Part shown: positions 22,494-34,623 of the stretch, piece after piece
Layout of the letters: each line of letters begins with the position of its first letter
Numbering within the stretch: position 1 is the stretch's first letter
Assembly: GCA_000708835.1 (NCBI GenBank)
Contig: DF237325.1
Coordinates: 26,203 to 90,202 of the forward strand
Source: Klebsormidium nitens
Lineage: Eukaryota; Streptophyta; Klebsormidiophyceae; Klebsormidiales; Klebsormidiaceae
Length of the DNA stretch: 64,000 nt
Reading direction: 5' to 3'
The notes under the pieces: generated by a model
Database searches by the model: none
Told to the model about the DNA's origin: nothing
The model's input: only the letters and a program-made list of their open reading frames with translations
Position numbers and translations under genes: made by a program

Positions 22494-25400
22494 ATGTCTT
22501 CCTCTTACGCTGCTTCTCTTCGCAGTGTGCAAGCCTTTGACTTTTCGAGGGGCGCTTCCGTCAGCAGATCAGAGCAGCTCAGGAATGGGGCCGCCAGGAT
22601 TCAAGTACTGCAACAAAGACATGGCTTTTGCAGGGGCAACTTCGGAGCTCTACTCCCCGGGGGCAGCTTTCAGGCAGGCAGCATTGGTCAACAGCAGTTT
22701 GTCTGTCCTCAGCTAGAGAAGCTGCAGCGTCGCAAGCAACCTGGCAGAAGGAGACAGCCAGTAAGGCACAAAGCAGTGGCAAAGGAAGGAGCCTCCTCCC
22801 CGCCGTACAATGTGGTCATCACAGGCTCGTCAAAAGGTGAGCGCTTTGACCCCGCTTTGCACAGACTTAGGTTGCGCACCGCACTGCACATGCAGCAAGT
22901 GGTGCATAAAATTTACGGTGACATAACATGCAGAGAGACATTGTAGCATATTGTACACTGGATGCGTTCAGCAGATTTTCATGTGGAGCGCTGCACAAAT
23001 GGGCTTCTCGTGCAATCAGCCATGGGACATAGACTCCCATATGATACAGCCCATTGTTTTTTCCTCTTCTTTGGGTTAGGTCCTTTGATCGGCGCACAGC
23101 GTATGTAGCTCAACTATTAATGGAATAACACTTAGGTTCTAACAGCAATCTTGACAGCTTCCCTCTCCTTCTGGAAATTGATTCTCCTCCTGACGTGTGC
23201 GCCAAATCCAGGCATCGGCCTTGCGCTCGCAAAGCAGTTCCTGGCCGCCGGCGATCGGGTCTGTTTGTGCGCTCGGGACACTTCGCAATTGGAGGCGCAG
23301 TGTAAGGAGTTTGAGAAAGAGTACCCAGGGCAAACGCTGGCGTGGGCAACGGACGTTACAAAAGCTGCGGAAGTGGCCGATCTGGCAAACTTCGCGAAAC
23401 AAGCGATGGGACACGTGGACGTGTGGATTAACAATGCGGGTGAGGCATGCAGGAGAGAGGCTATGTGCGAATAAGGCTGGGTCAGGACAGGCAAACATGT
23501 AGAAGGGCGCTCAGAGGATAAGCGGAAGCCTCTGTTCGGCAGAAGGAGCAGTACGGCAGCTTTTTGAATAAGAGGTTTCAGAGTCAGCTCTGTCTCAGAA
23601 TTTCGAGACTAGATCTTGAGCAGAAGCGCCAGCTAAAGCTGCAGTCCAGTCAAGCGTTTAGGAAGTTCAAGCCTGCGCTCTCTACGTGTTCAAAGAGGTT
23701 GAGGCCAGGAGTAGTGGCATCTTCTTCACCGAAGAGAGGGTCTTGCCTAGGCTGTGAGCCATCACCTGTCATCCAGTTCCAGCGGTCGATGTTAAGTTTG
23801 TCCGCGCAACCTTGATTGTTGCAGGGATTGACAATTCGCATTCATGATCTGATTGTTGAGCAGATCACGTAACTTGTTAAAGTCACCACGGGCAGCTTGC
23901 AAATTTTCCTCAACGCTCTTCTCTCCCCCCTGCCAGGGACAAATGCGTACACGTACAAGCCCCTGGTAGAGAACAGCGATGAGGACATTGAACAGATTGT
24001 TGCAACTAACACACTGGGAGTGATGCTGTGCTGTCGACAAGTGAGCAATCTCTCTACTCCCGGTTCTTCTGTGGTCATGCCTTGTGATGCATGTTACTCT
24101 TCATAATCTTTGGTTAAATACAGTGTCGGATCCAGATGTCAATGAGGCTGAGACCAGCCATTTGACTTTTTGGGTTCCAAGTTGCCAGCAGTCAAAGCTT
24201 CAAAGTCTATTACTGACATGGATGCATGCGAGAAAAACTGTCAATTTGTGAGCAGTCCTTGTTTTCGGCAATTTGCAGGCCATAAAGCTGATGCAAAAGC
24301 AGGGCTCCCGAGGCCACATCTTCAACATGGACGGCGCAGGCGCGGATGGAAACCCGACCCCAAGGTGAGAAGGCTGAGACTCATAAATCCCGAGATATTC
24401 AGGTGGCCCCGTGAAACTTCTCAGCACGATCCGAGCCTGGAATCACAGTTTGAGCTTCGAGCTGATATTTCGATAGGCCATCGAACACTGTGTAGCTGGA
24501 CTTCAATGTTTGTTGCAGAACAATGTCGACAAGCAGAGGTGAAAAGCAGGCACGGAAGAGGGCCTGCAAGGGATCGTCGGGCGTGCACGGGAGGATTGCT
24601 TCAATCCTTAGTTGGGAGAATGTTAACTAATTCTTCACGTATCTCCTAAGTCTTCTCAAAATCATCTTTTTAGAAAGACGTTGCTTTCACGACGGCTACT
24701 ATTTACTTCGGGGACACTCCCAGGAATCGGAGTCCTTGTCATGGATGAAGATCAGAGCTGAAAGATTATGGCTATTCGTACTTCGCAGATTCGCCGCCTA
24801 TGGGGCGACCAAGCGGGGCCTGGCCCAGTTCACCAAGTCGCTGCAAGCCGAGTTGAAATTACTAGAGATCTCAAACGTCACAGTACATAATCTCTCCCCC
24901 GGGATGGTCACCACCGACCTGCTCATGGCTGGCGCCGACAGGTAAGAGAGCGCCCGGCCAGATTGTACAGAACGGCTAGGGATGATGTTCAAATGCGCTG
25001 AGTAACACGTCCCAACGGTTGACGAAAGAGTAAACCGTTTTGATGGAGAATCAGGCGATGTGCCTTCATTGGCAAACCTGGGCTGAGTACCGTACCTCTC
25101 CCGTTGCTTCGTTGAGGTTGAGATAAATCTGCCTGTAGCTGTCAATCCTTTCCTCTCTGGTCGACAAAGCTCCGCACTGACCCATTTCCGCTGGCAATCT
25201 CTATCCATGTCTGGTTCGCCTCCTTCAACACCCGGTTTCCAGGGGAAGTGCCATCGTTGCCCGCGCTAAGTAGCCTCTCACGGCTCAAGTGTTGATAAGC
25301 TCCCTCCGCTTGTTCTAGGCAACAAGCCCGGTTCTTCATCAACGCCCTCGCGGAGCCCCCAGACGTGGTGGCCGACTTTCTGGTCCCGCGGATACGCGCT

Positions 25401-25978
25401 ACAGTGGCGAACGCCGACGGCAAGAGCAAGTACATCCGCTTCCTCACGTCGCCCAAGGCGTACTCGCAAATTCTGGCGGTGAGTACAACTTGAACAGTTT
25501 TCACACCCAGTAAAACCTAAATGCGGATCTGGCGGCGAGAAGGAGTCACTCACTTACTGTTTTCCGACTACTACATTTGCAGAACTTGGCGGGGAGTGCC
25601 CGCTCTCTATTCAGGAAAGAAGGGAGGGCCCAAAGTGTTGAATCATCACAGACTAAAAGTTCCGACCGGCTTCCATGTGCTGGAACTAAGCAACCTAACG
25701 TAATCTGACACCTTCTCGGAAGCGGTTCCGGTTGAAGCGGCTGTAAACTGCACCTTCTTTAGGATATCTGTGTCTGCTTGTTTCGTTCTTTCCGCGGAAG
25801 GGGTCAACAGCTGCCCTCATAACCTCAGCGTATCAGGCCCTGCTCCAAACAGCTTTCCTTCAAGGCGCCCAAGGCCTTTCTCTACCCCTTTGTTCCTAAT
25901 GCATTCTTCAATTTCCTGTTGCAGAGGTTGCTCTTCAAGAGTAGAAAAGACCGCTACGTGAAAGAGTCGGACAGCTGA
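22494..25978 (+). CDS. NOL: Chlorophyll b reductase, NOL (NYC1-like) type
   Basis: Short-chain dehydrogenase that reduces chlorophyll b to 7-hydroxymethyl chlorophyll a in the plastid, the first step of chlorophyll b breakdown. Exons: 22494-22836, 23212-23439, 23937-24040, 24279-24364, 24789-24941, 25319-25478, 25925-25978. All phases agree and the product is 375 residues, near the usual NOL length. Residues 1 to about 95 are Ser/Arg-rich and acid-poor, as in a transit peptide. Then come the cofactor motif VVITGSSKGIG, NNAG, the NOL/NYC1 signature HIFNMDGAGADGNPTPRFAAYGATK-type segment with catalytic Tyr258 and Lys262, and the conserved tail (FFINALAEPPDVV, YIRFLTSPKAYS). The usual SDR serine before the Tyr is absent, as I recall for this family. 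The start at 22494 was chosen for the transit-like peptide; upstream ATGs cannot be excluded. Confidence 0.92.
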
Positions 25979-27911
25979 CGAGCCGCTTCACTTTGAAGGA
26001 GGGGTGCCTCCAAGTGGGCATGGACCTCTGCCCAAGTATAAGCAACGCAGGCGGATGGCAGTGGGTTTTGTCAAAGTCGTCTGTGGGAGCTCACTCGACT
26101 CGAAGCACCGAGTATCAAGTGATATTGCGTGACGAGTTGGCTATGTACACCAGTTGAGATATACAAGCCCCAAACTTGCCAAAGGGCATGTACACCCATT
26201 TCGGAGTCGCACCCCAATGACTTTACGCGTTGCACCTTCTCACGCAGTGTTTGGAAGCCAGCGTTCGGCTTTTTGCGCTTTGATACATTTTTGAGAAGTT
26301 GCGGAATTGATTAACCAGGTATGAGTATCAGGGCCTGAAGCAACCCAACTGCCGGGGTTTCTCATGCAAGTTCTAACCAAGCCCGAGGGGTCTTTCAAGT
26401 TCAACGCATGTGCGTTCACTTCTTATTCAATGAACAAACACGTGCTTCTGCCATGTCGCCACAGGGGCGTGCACGTCATGGCTTTCGAATATACCGACAA
26501 TTGTGCACTGGGATTCGCGGATGCGCCGACGATATGCAAACGTGACTGCATGAGTCTTACAGTACATCATACATGAAATAGTCATTGAAGGCCGATCATG
26601 GTAAATGTTCAAATTATGCAAATGGAGCATGGGAGGTCATGATTATATGAGCATCAGTCACGCGCAAGAATCAAGACCTAGATCCGGGTGCCGTAATAGG
26701 GCCAAGCGCAGTAAGCGGAATATATTGCTCACGATCGGGCTCATGATAAGTATAGCTAGCGTCATTGCTACTTTGAAGCGGCTGCCCAATCTCCCGCAAA
26801 ACCGCGTCTTTGAACTTGTCCTTCACCATTTGTGACTGAAGGGTGCGCTCGACTCAGAGGGACCGGCTCGGGACCGGCGTCTAGCTCTCCTTGATTGCAA
26901 TATGGATGGAACAGTTCTGGTAGTCAATGGGACCGGCCTTGACTATTGAATGATCAGGAAAACTTCTGCGAGCCTTCGGCAATCTAGCAGTCACAATGGC
27001 AGGCAAGCTTGGCTGATATTCTCCCTAAGGCTGCATCAGCGATTGAGCTTTTGCAAGGAGCTAAGGAGTCTGAGGCAGTTGAAGCTGGAGAGACCGATCG
27101 TCGCGATGCAAGCAATCCTTCCTAAACCCCAGCTGCATAATGCACCTTTCAAGAATGTTCGTGAGTGCACACGTCACGGACCACGGTGGTATGATGCGGC
27201 GACGAAAGCTGGTACCAGTCGTAACCAGTGTGAACTGGATGTGGAAAAACACAGCATGCAAGATCGACGGTGCAAAGCCTCCTTCGCAAAAGCCAAACGC
27301 AGAACGGAACGGCGTCGAATCGTCGAGACTCGATAGAGAGTCGAGAGGCTCAAGTAGATGCATTATGCGCCATTAATGCCTTCTCAAAGTTCTTCGACGG
27401 CAGGCTCATGATGAGCTCTGTAGCAGGGAGAATCCCTCATGATACCGTAGCCCTAGCTGCTGGGCCACGGTCCACCACCAGCCTGGCACCAAGGCCGCCA
27501 CCAAATGTCCTCATGAAGGCTGAAAGTCTAAAGACGCACCTATCTGGCTGTGCGGCGTTCCATTTTGGCACAAAGTTTCCTGCTGGGTCTGATTTAGAGT
27601 CAGACGTCAGTCAACTTTGAAGCTGCGCAAAGTTTGGGGAAGAGTGCACTTCATTACTGCACATTACTGCACATTACTGCACCCTGTACATTTGCTGAGC
27701 TGGCTTCACTGGTGCTTGATGTTCCCGGCGCTTGCCTTAACCATTGTGAACAGATTGTAGAGTGCCCTCAGAAGGACTCAAGGACTCAATGAAAGCAGCG
27801 CGCAGCAGGGTCAACTGCCGGACTCTGTCCTGTACAATGCTTTACACGTCGAAGGACCCCTCTTTCCTCATTCCTGAACCTTGAGGAGTCATTGCGGAGT
27901 TCCTACCAGCA
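25979..27911. other. Intergenic region between NOL and the macro-domain gene
   Basis: No gene was assigned. A three-copy repeat of ATTACTGCAC lies at 27653-27682. Open frames (26950-27336, 27270-27620) have no motif. The right end should contain the promoter of the gene starting at 27912. Confidence 0.45.
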
Positions 27912-30900
27912 ATGGCGTTTCTTCTTGGAAGGTGTGGTTCATTCAAGCAAGGGACTGCAGCTGTCAAAGGCGAAGAAAAGCTCACAGCCACGCCAGCGAG
28001 TGGGAGGGCGCCTGAATTCACTGCCGGAATCTCGATTGCACCCTCGGCACTGGACTCATTACAAACGGTTGACTCAACAGGGCCAGTGCCGCAGTGGCTG
28101 ATCAAGTTCAATGCATTTGCTGAGGTTGCTGAAGACAAAGCTGAAAAGCTGCAGGCAATCACCGCGATGGTGCCTCCCAACCTGATTGAAAAGTTGGACC
28201 TCATTCCTGCTGTTGGGAACGTCGTCGAGAATCTGCTTGGGAGCGCCTGGGAGATAGGCCAGTCTCTGCCCTGGGCTGGCGTCATCTTCAAGGTGATGGA
28301 CAGCATACACAAGGGGGTGAAGGAAGTGCGCCTCAACAAAGCCAATTTTGCCAAGCTGCAATCCGTCATTGCGCAGATCCGCGACGTTCTGAAGGAGCCA
28401 GAGATGAGCAAGAGCCTCCAGGGGCTGCCACAGAGCGCTGACTCAGCGCTGCAGAGCTTGGTGCAGTCCCTGGTCGATGCACACGCGTTCATGGTGAAGT
28501 TCCAGGGGCAGGGCACCATCATGTACTTCCTCAGTTTGAGCGGGGGCACGCAGCGCTTTCAAGACCTGAGTGATGGGATCAAGGAAGCTTACGAGGCTCT
28601 GCGTGCCATGCTGGACCTTCACACGCACACGCTGCTGAAGGTGAGACCAGTGACCCCAACCCCTTTTTAGCCCGAGCCTCATCTTGGGCCAGGTGCTCAG
28701 ATTCGTGAACTCTCGGTTCTGCACTGAGTAAGGCCATAGTTGGTCAGATTCACTTCCCCTGCTCAGACGGACATAAGTCCAAACCCAAAATTGAACGCTC
28801 CGCACCATTATTTATCCTAGGCCCCTAAACCAACCCCACCCGTCCACCAGGCAAATGACCTGAGTCCACGAAGCCATAATCCACAGCAATACAATGCATG
28901 GAACCAACTTGGATAGGGCGTTTTGTACCACTTGCTAGTTAGCCTGGGCTTCTTCAATAGAGTTCACTAATTTGCTAGTCAGAAATCTCGTATAATCCTG
29001 CACTGAAGAGTTTTTAATGTTGTGATTGCCTTTGAGCTGAGCAAAAGTTGTGCAACAATGCTCAGCCACAAGATCTGTTGCCAAAGGGGCCACCTTGAAA
29101 GTCGAGAAGTCCACCACCAAGCCTCAGCATAAGCGTGAGCTCTTTTTGCCGAGACATAGGATTTTAAGAGAGAGCTCCTTATCTTTTGAGAGCAAGCACT
29201 TGGACAGACATTCCTGACCCATTGCAAGCAAAAGTTGCCAGCAACAATGCTTCATGTACAAAAGTCTCCAATTAGAAATTAGTATTAGAGCCCTTCTTAT
29301 CTGCTTTGAAGACATCAAGATAGCGAAATTGCAATCGAATTCCTCATCCTTGTTGACTCCCCATTAACCGCTTGCTTACCCAATTTCTTGCCTACTTGAG
29401 GTTTCACCTCACGGAAGCCACAAGCAGGAAGCTACATTGCCTCTCCTTTCAGGGTCTTCTTGATTCTCACAAACAAGTAGAAGGTCCTGATTTGTCTCCT
29501 CTCTCACAGAACCTGCACGTGCCAGACTACAAGGAGGACCTGGAAGAGATCAAGGCACTACAGCGGCAGCTGCTTGATGACTTCCACAGCGCGTGGGGCA
29601 TGGCCAAGCTGCGCTTCGAGCTGTCAGCCACGTGTCAGCTTGTATTGCAGCAGGGGGACATCAGCATGTGGTTCCTCGACAGGTGAGCTCCCCCGAGTGT
29701 GAGCTCGTGCCGCAGCAAGTGATGTCAGCACGTACGCAGTGGCCATCTGTTATTTCGTGCTGCAGCCCAGTGAACCAAGGCCCCAAGACTGTCCTATCCA
29801 ATACCGTGATTGACTACCACGTGTCAGCTTGTGCCAAGCGGAGGACTTCAGCCTGTGGTTCCCCTGCAGGGACACGGACGCAATCGTGAATCCCACAAAC
29901 CAGGCCATGAAACCCGGAGGTGTCGCATGCAACGGAGTAATTCATGCTGGTGCAGGAAAGGAGCTCTGGAGGTAGGCAGCTCCTCACCGCTGTCCGAAAG
30001 CTAGTTGGGAACGTTTTGAGAGTAAGTTCTTCGTGAAGGAATATGCTTTTTGAAATCAACAATAGTCCCACTTTTGACTTGTCCTGAGGGCTCAGAGATA
30101 CTTTTCATGAAGCTGGTACAAACAGAGCGGGATAAACAGCATGGTACCAGGCGTTTTCGCGAGCACAGCTGTGCATAATGTACTCAGCCAGAAGAGAAAT
30201 GTTTAAGGAAGGTTCTTGTCAATTGCCAACATCATCTGATGTCAAACCCGCAGCAGTTGGGTTCATGTAAAGATAAGTTGTAGTTCGGTTGTTTTGCAGG
30301 TACATTGAAAACAACATCCCAGTCCGCAAAGAGCACATGTTACGATACGAGTGCTGCGACGTCGAGGCACGTTCCGAGCAGCCCGCGCCAGTGAAAGCGC
30401 CCTGCCCCAGCTGTGACAAAGTCGCGGAAAGGCGGGGGAAGCTGCAAGAGGTCCGACTGGGATTTCTGCAGGCGTGCACAACCGAGGGGTTTGGCCTCTT
30501 TGCGAGGCGCATCGTGCACACAGTGGGAAATGCCTTCAACGGCATGCGGCGGGACGAGGCGGTCTCACGGATGCGGACTGTGTACGAAAATTGTCTCAAG
30601 GAGGCAAACAAAGGAGGTAAGATTCTGTTCCCTCTCGAGACGCTTTCTATGAGATGTCGAAAACTAGAGTCGCGCGTACCCGGGGGCAAACGGTTAAGTC
30701 GATTGCCCGCATGCAGTGCACGCACCAGCTTGTACACTTCATTGTGAAAAGTTTAAGCGCCCTTCCTTAAGCGAAGCTTTCAAGTGCATTCTTCTGGGTA
30801 AGCGCGCTGCTCTAAGCCAATTCTTGGAACAGGAGGGGCAGCTTACAACCAGAAGATGCTCTCTAGTTCCTGGTATTGGTACCCGAAAGGGAGTTGCACC

Positions 30901-31270
30901 ATCGTAACAACGACAACGACGCATGTGTGCAGGTTTGATTCGCTACCTCGCGTTCCCCGCGCTTTCTTGCGGCACAATTGGACTGCCCCCAAAATACGCC
31001 GCGGAGGTAGCCATTGAAGCATGCAAGAAGGAAGCGGGCAATCTCAAAGAAATCCACTTTGTGCTGCAAGACAAGCGGGCATGGGTCGCTTGGAGCACCG
31101 TCGCTGCTAACTACAAGCCAGGAACCGATTCCGGGGACGCATTCGGAGGCGCCATTCAGGTGAACAACTTTGGTAACCTCGCTACTAACCACAAGCCAGG
31201 AACTCATTCCACGGACGTCGACCCATTCGAAGGCACCATTCATGCGAAAAAATTTGACAACCTCCCCTAG
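27912..31270 (+). CDS. N-terminal helical bundle (MLKL/HeLo-like) fused to a macro domain
   Basis: Exons: 27912-28640, 29510-29682, 29870-29971, 30300-30616, 30933-31270, all phase-consistent, 552 residues. Residues about 50-243 are nearly all helical, with the pattern LIPAVGNVVENLLGS ... LPWAGVIFKVMDSIHKG ... ANFAKLQSVIAQIRDVL ... FQDLSDGIKEAYEALRAML. This resembles the MLKL/HeLo-type four-helix regions found before NACHT, kinase or TPR parts; that likeness is my judgement, not a search. Residues about 285-490 are a macro domain: QLVLQQGDIS, DAIVNPTNQ (Asn308, Asn311), GGV and VIHAGAGKELW, RIVHTVG, and FPALSCGTIGLP. An insertion at 351-375 carries Cys353, Cys354, Cys370 and Cys373. The tail 498-551 is a two-unit repeat. 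Macro folds bind or hydrolyse ADP-ribose groups; here that is family knowledge only. No partner gene is adjacent. Confidence 0.82.
31103..31264 (+). repeat. In-frame tandem duplication at the end of the macro-domain gene
   Basis: Unit one (31103-31180, 26 codons) and unit two (31181-31264, 28 codons) both contain AN-KPGT or TN-KPGT, then F-G-I and a closing NL. DNA identity is high at the start (CTAACCACAAGCCAGGAAC versus CTAACTACAAGCCAGGAAC). The copies keep the frame to the TAG at 31268. Confidence 0.85.
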
Positions 31271-33138
31271 GCTGCCGAGCAGATGGAGGTCCGCAAGATG
31301 CGGCGGCTGGTCACGAGACGTCCGTCAAATACGGCCTGCCCCATTCCTGCATGACTAGCTACTAGTGTGTCTTTTGGAGCAGAGCTCGGTTGTGGAGAGA
31401 GTTGTCGTGGGTACCCTTCTGACGTTTCTGTCCAGAAGAGTCGACAGGAGGAAATGACATCTTATTGAGAATCATTATTAACGCGTTCCATGTTAGAACA
31501 TCGACAACTACGCACACAGAACCAGTCTATGAAAGGTCGGAGGCAGAACTCTTTCGATTGTACTCGATCGATCCTTTGTATACTTGTTTTTCGTCGCTTA
31601 TATCCAGAGCCGTGCGTGTACGCGGCCCAATGAATGACATCCATTCTGCTTCGATAAAACCCTATCGAAGTATTAATACCTGAGTTTAAATTTGAGCGCT
31701 TACACTCAGCACATTTGTCTTCCTGAACCGCATCTGCGCTGGCTAAATGACGCGGCTCCCCTATGACTATGTGGATATACGAAGTCTTAGAGATGCATGA
31801 TCAACTGGCAAGTGTTGACTAATTACTTTTTTGTCAGACGGCCGCGCGCAGCCTGCATATTGGATGAGAACTGGTTGTATTGAATTTCTTGATTTTTATC
31901 TAGTGCTTGACAAGTGGGCAAGCTGTCGGGTCAAAGCGCATCCTATTCCTGGGGATCGCCGTGTACGTCATCATTGCATTGCGCACATACCGTACCGGCC
32001 TATTTGTGTAAGCCATCTAGCTTTTTCAATGTTACATTTAGACGTCCATCAAACAATTTGAATGCATGCCAGGAGCTAGCCTGCCGGCCTTGGTCACTGA
32101 GGCGCACCGATAAAATAAGCGAGTCATGCCCGCGCGCCACTATGAACCAACGGATTCATGCAAACGCTGTTTTGGCAAGGTGCAGCGATGCGCGGCCGTC
32201 GAATTTATTCTCAATGAAGATGCACATGGCGATGCCCATCTGGGTGGAGTCCACACTGAGGCTCAACCAGCCAGTAAGTGGTTTAAATTTTTTTTAGAAA
32301 CTGTCAAGAAATCTCCAATGCAACGGTGAGAATCCGACTGGAGCCCAGATGAGTCTTTACCCCTTTCATCAAATTTGAGAATATCTGTCACGCTTCGCCC
32401 ACAAGTTAACGATGATGTGTATTCATGAGTATGATCATGGCAACGGCATGCGCCGCTTCTTGGCGTCTTGATCTATCATTGCTCTTCTCGACCGCACCGT
32501 TGGGACGCTGCCTGGCGTTGACTTCTCAGTGAATGGAGTGTGTTTACTTGCTTCCCTGGGATCAGTGCGGCGATCAATTCCTCTTCTTAAGTACAGCGGT
32601 TTTATCAGATATGACTGCTGAATAGCACGAACTTATGAGCCGATGTTGGGAAATCCTTCTCAATTATGACCAAATGATCCATGATTGGCTACGCCGATAG
32701 CTGCCAGGCTGGCGCACGGGTCGCAGAGCGGGCAAGCTATGCTTTGTCAAGGGAGTGGGTATACTGTGACTCTACTGGTATACTCATGGTGAAAATCAAG
32801 TTTGATTTTGTTTCTTGCATGAATCTTGATGCTAAGTCCGACCACTTCAATCAGGTTCTCTGCTTCAGGTGACGAACGGAGGGCCGACAACGGGACTCTA
32901 TAGGTACAGCAGGGTAGTCGAGCAATTGAGGAGAAAGGGAGATTTGTCAGGCAGTTGATCAACCTTCAAAACGCATGATACGTTTGAGCAGTGTCGAAAT
33001 ATAGAGGATCAGAGCGACTAGCGACCTGACCAGCCGCTCGACTTTGCAGAACATGCTAAACCGGGTACTTTCAGAAGGGGTCGCAGTTCACTAAGTCTTG
33101 AGACCTTCAGATTGAAAAGCGGCGCACGCGCATCCGCG
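31271..33138. other. Intergenic region left of the BTB gene
   Basis: No gene recognised. Short open frames only, with fairly AT-rich patches. Confidence 0.5.
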
Positions 33139-34623
33139 ATGGCGAAAGAAGGAAGCGAGAGGAAGCAAGCAGAAGCAACTACTGGTTCTGGCGGCGGACA
33201 GGGAGGCAGCTTCTTCAATGATGCGTCCAGCAGCGACGTTGTGGTCAGGATTGTTGAAGGCAGCGAAGACGGAGCAATAGCGGAGCAGGGTGGGTTCTTA
33301 GAGCTGCACCTTCACCGGAGTATCCTGATTGAGAACAGCACCTTCTTTTCTGCACAGCTGTCAGATAGGTGGGAGGGTGCATGCGCTCGAGACACTCAGG
33401 GGCGCCCGCTTCTGCTCATCGCGTACTCTGGGCACTCTCAGGACTGTGCTTCTGCGCTGCAGAAGGTTTCTGAAAGGGCTCCCGGTGATCCAACCAAATT
33501 CCCGGTGCATTCGTTTGCTGGGTTCGAAGAGGCGCTCGACTGTCTAAAGCCTGCCGACCAGTTGTCTCTATTCTCCGTTTCTGCATCTGCTGTGGCGTAC
33601 TTGGAGAGCATTCCCTGATCCGGAGAGCAAAGGGAGCAGATCCTGACAAAGGTCGCGCAAGTCGGGTTCCCTTCGAAAGAGCTTCTAGCAAGATTGAAGC
33701 CGCCATCTGAATGGATTAGCACTGGGCTTCTAGATCCTGTCCTCTCAAAAGCAACGTCGATGCAGGCTCCCGACGCAAACGCACGCTCTTCTCTCCGAGA
33801 CTTTATGTCGGAGGTAAACGTGTCACTAGGCACCCACGACGAGACTGCGATGGAGACAGAGGGCTTTTTGGCGGCCGGCCTGCGAAGATGCCTTTCTCAG
33901 ATGGACAGCACCACAATCCCTTCTCTCAAGTTTGAAGCGGAATTCAAACACCACCGCTACCAGCCTAGACCGCAGTCGACCTGTAATACTCCCTTGTCCA
34001 ATCTGCTGAGCAACTTATCCTGGATTTTCCAGCTTCCAAGCTTGTGCGGGGCGAATGACGTTAGGAGGGACGTCGTGAAGACGATGCTTCAGGTTCATGC
34101 GGCTTGCAAAGCTGCAGTCTTTAAGGAGCAGATCTTTCACCGTTACATAGCGGAGCGCCTTTACCTCCCCGTCATGAAGGCTGTCGCGGAAGGAAGCCTG
34201 GTCCTGGGAGCGGAGAGGCGTGTCAGTCTGCTGGGAATGTGGGTCCCGAGACGTTTTGCTTACTACGATACGGAAGGGGCTCAGCATGTTCACTCCGAGG
34301 CGATGCAAGCAGCCTTCAACGCGGTGCTGGGAAGTGTGAGCTTCGACGACCAGGAAGAAATTCTGCGTGGGTGGATGGACGAACTCAAGGGAGAGAACCC
34401 CTGGGAGCCGTGGTTTGGAGAGTGGATGAAGATGTGCCTCCTCGCAAGGTGGAAAAAGGGTAGCGCCCGTAAGCATTCCGGTCAAATTTCTTTTCGCTTC
34501 CGACCGTCCTGTTTGTGGCCCCAATGCTCATGCTCCTCTGATTGGTTATACTTCAGTTCTTTCATCGTATGTGATGGGCAGAGCAGCAAGGTGTGGTATC
34601 AGGGGCTTGAAAGCTTGCCGTAA
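33139..34623 (+). CDS. BTB/POZ domain protein of the plant At3g05675/At1g63850 type, with one in-frame stop
   Basis: One continuous frame of 494 codons, interrupted only by TGA at 33616-33618 (codon 160). The first part is a BTB fold: SSSDVVVRIVEG, LHLHRSILIENSTFFSAQLSDRW and a conserved LFSVSASAVAYLESIP. The relatives I recall carry Trp immediately after YLEAVP, so the stop replaces a TGG. After it the same frame continues naturally (SGEQREQIL, KVAQVGFPSKELLARL, then SLLGMWVPRRFAYYD and FDDQEEILRGWMDELKG), covering the C-terminal helical part of this family. BTB proteins often bridge substrates to CUL3 ubiquitin ligases, although this subgroup also includes non-ligase members. The last 50 codons look non-coding, so the true end may be a splice near 34460. 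Either a young null allele, a read-through, or a sequence error. Confidence 0.75.

Noticed and set aside
30219-30737. 172-codon - strand frame
   Set aside because: Shadow of macro-gene exon 4, which is phase-consistent and carries the HTVG motif.
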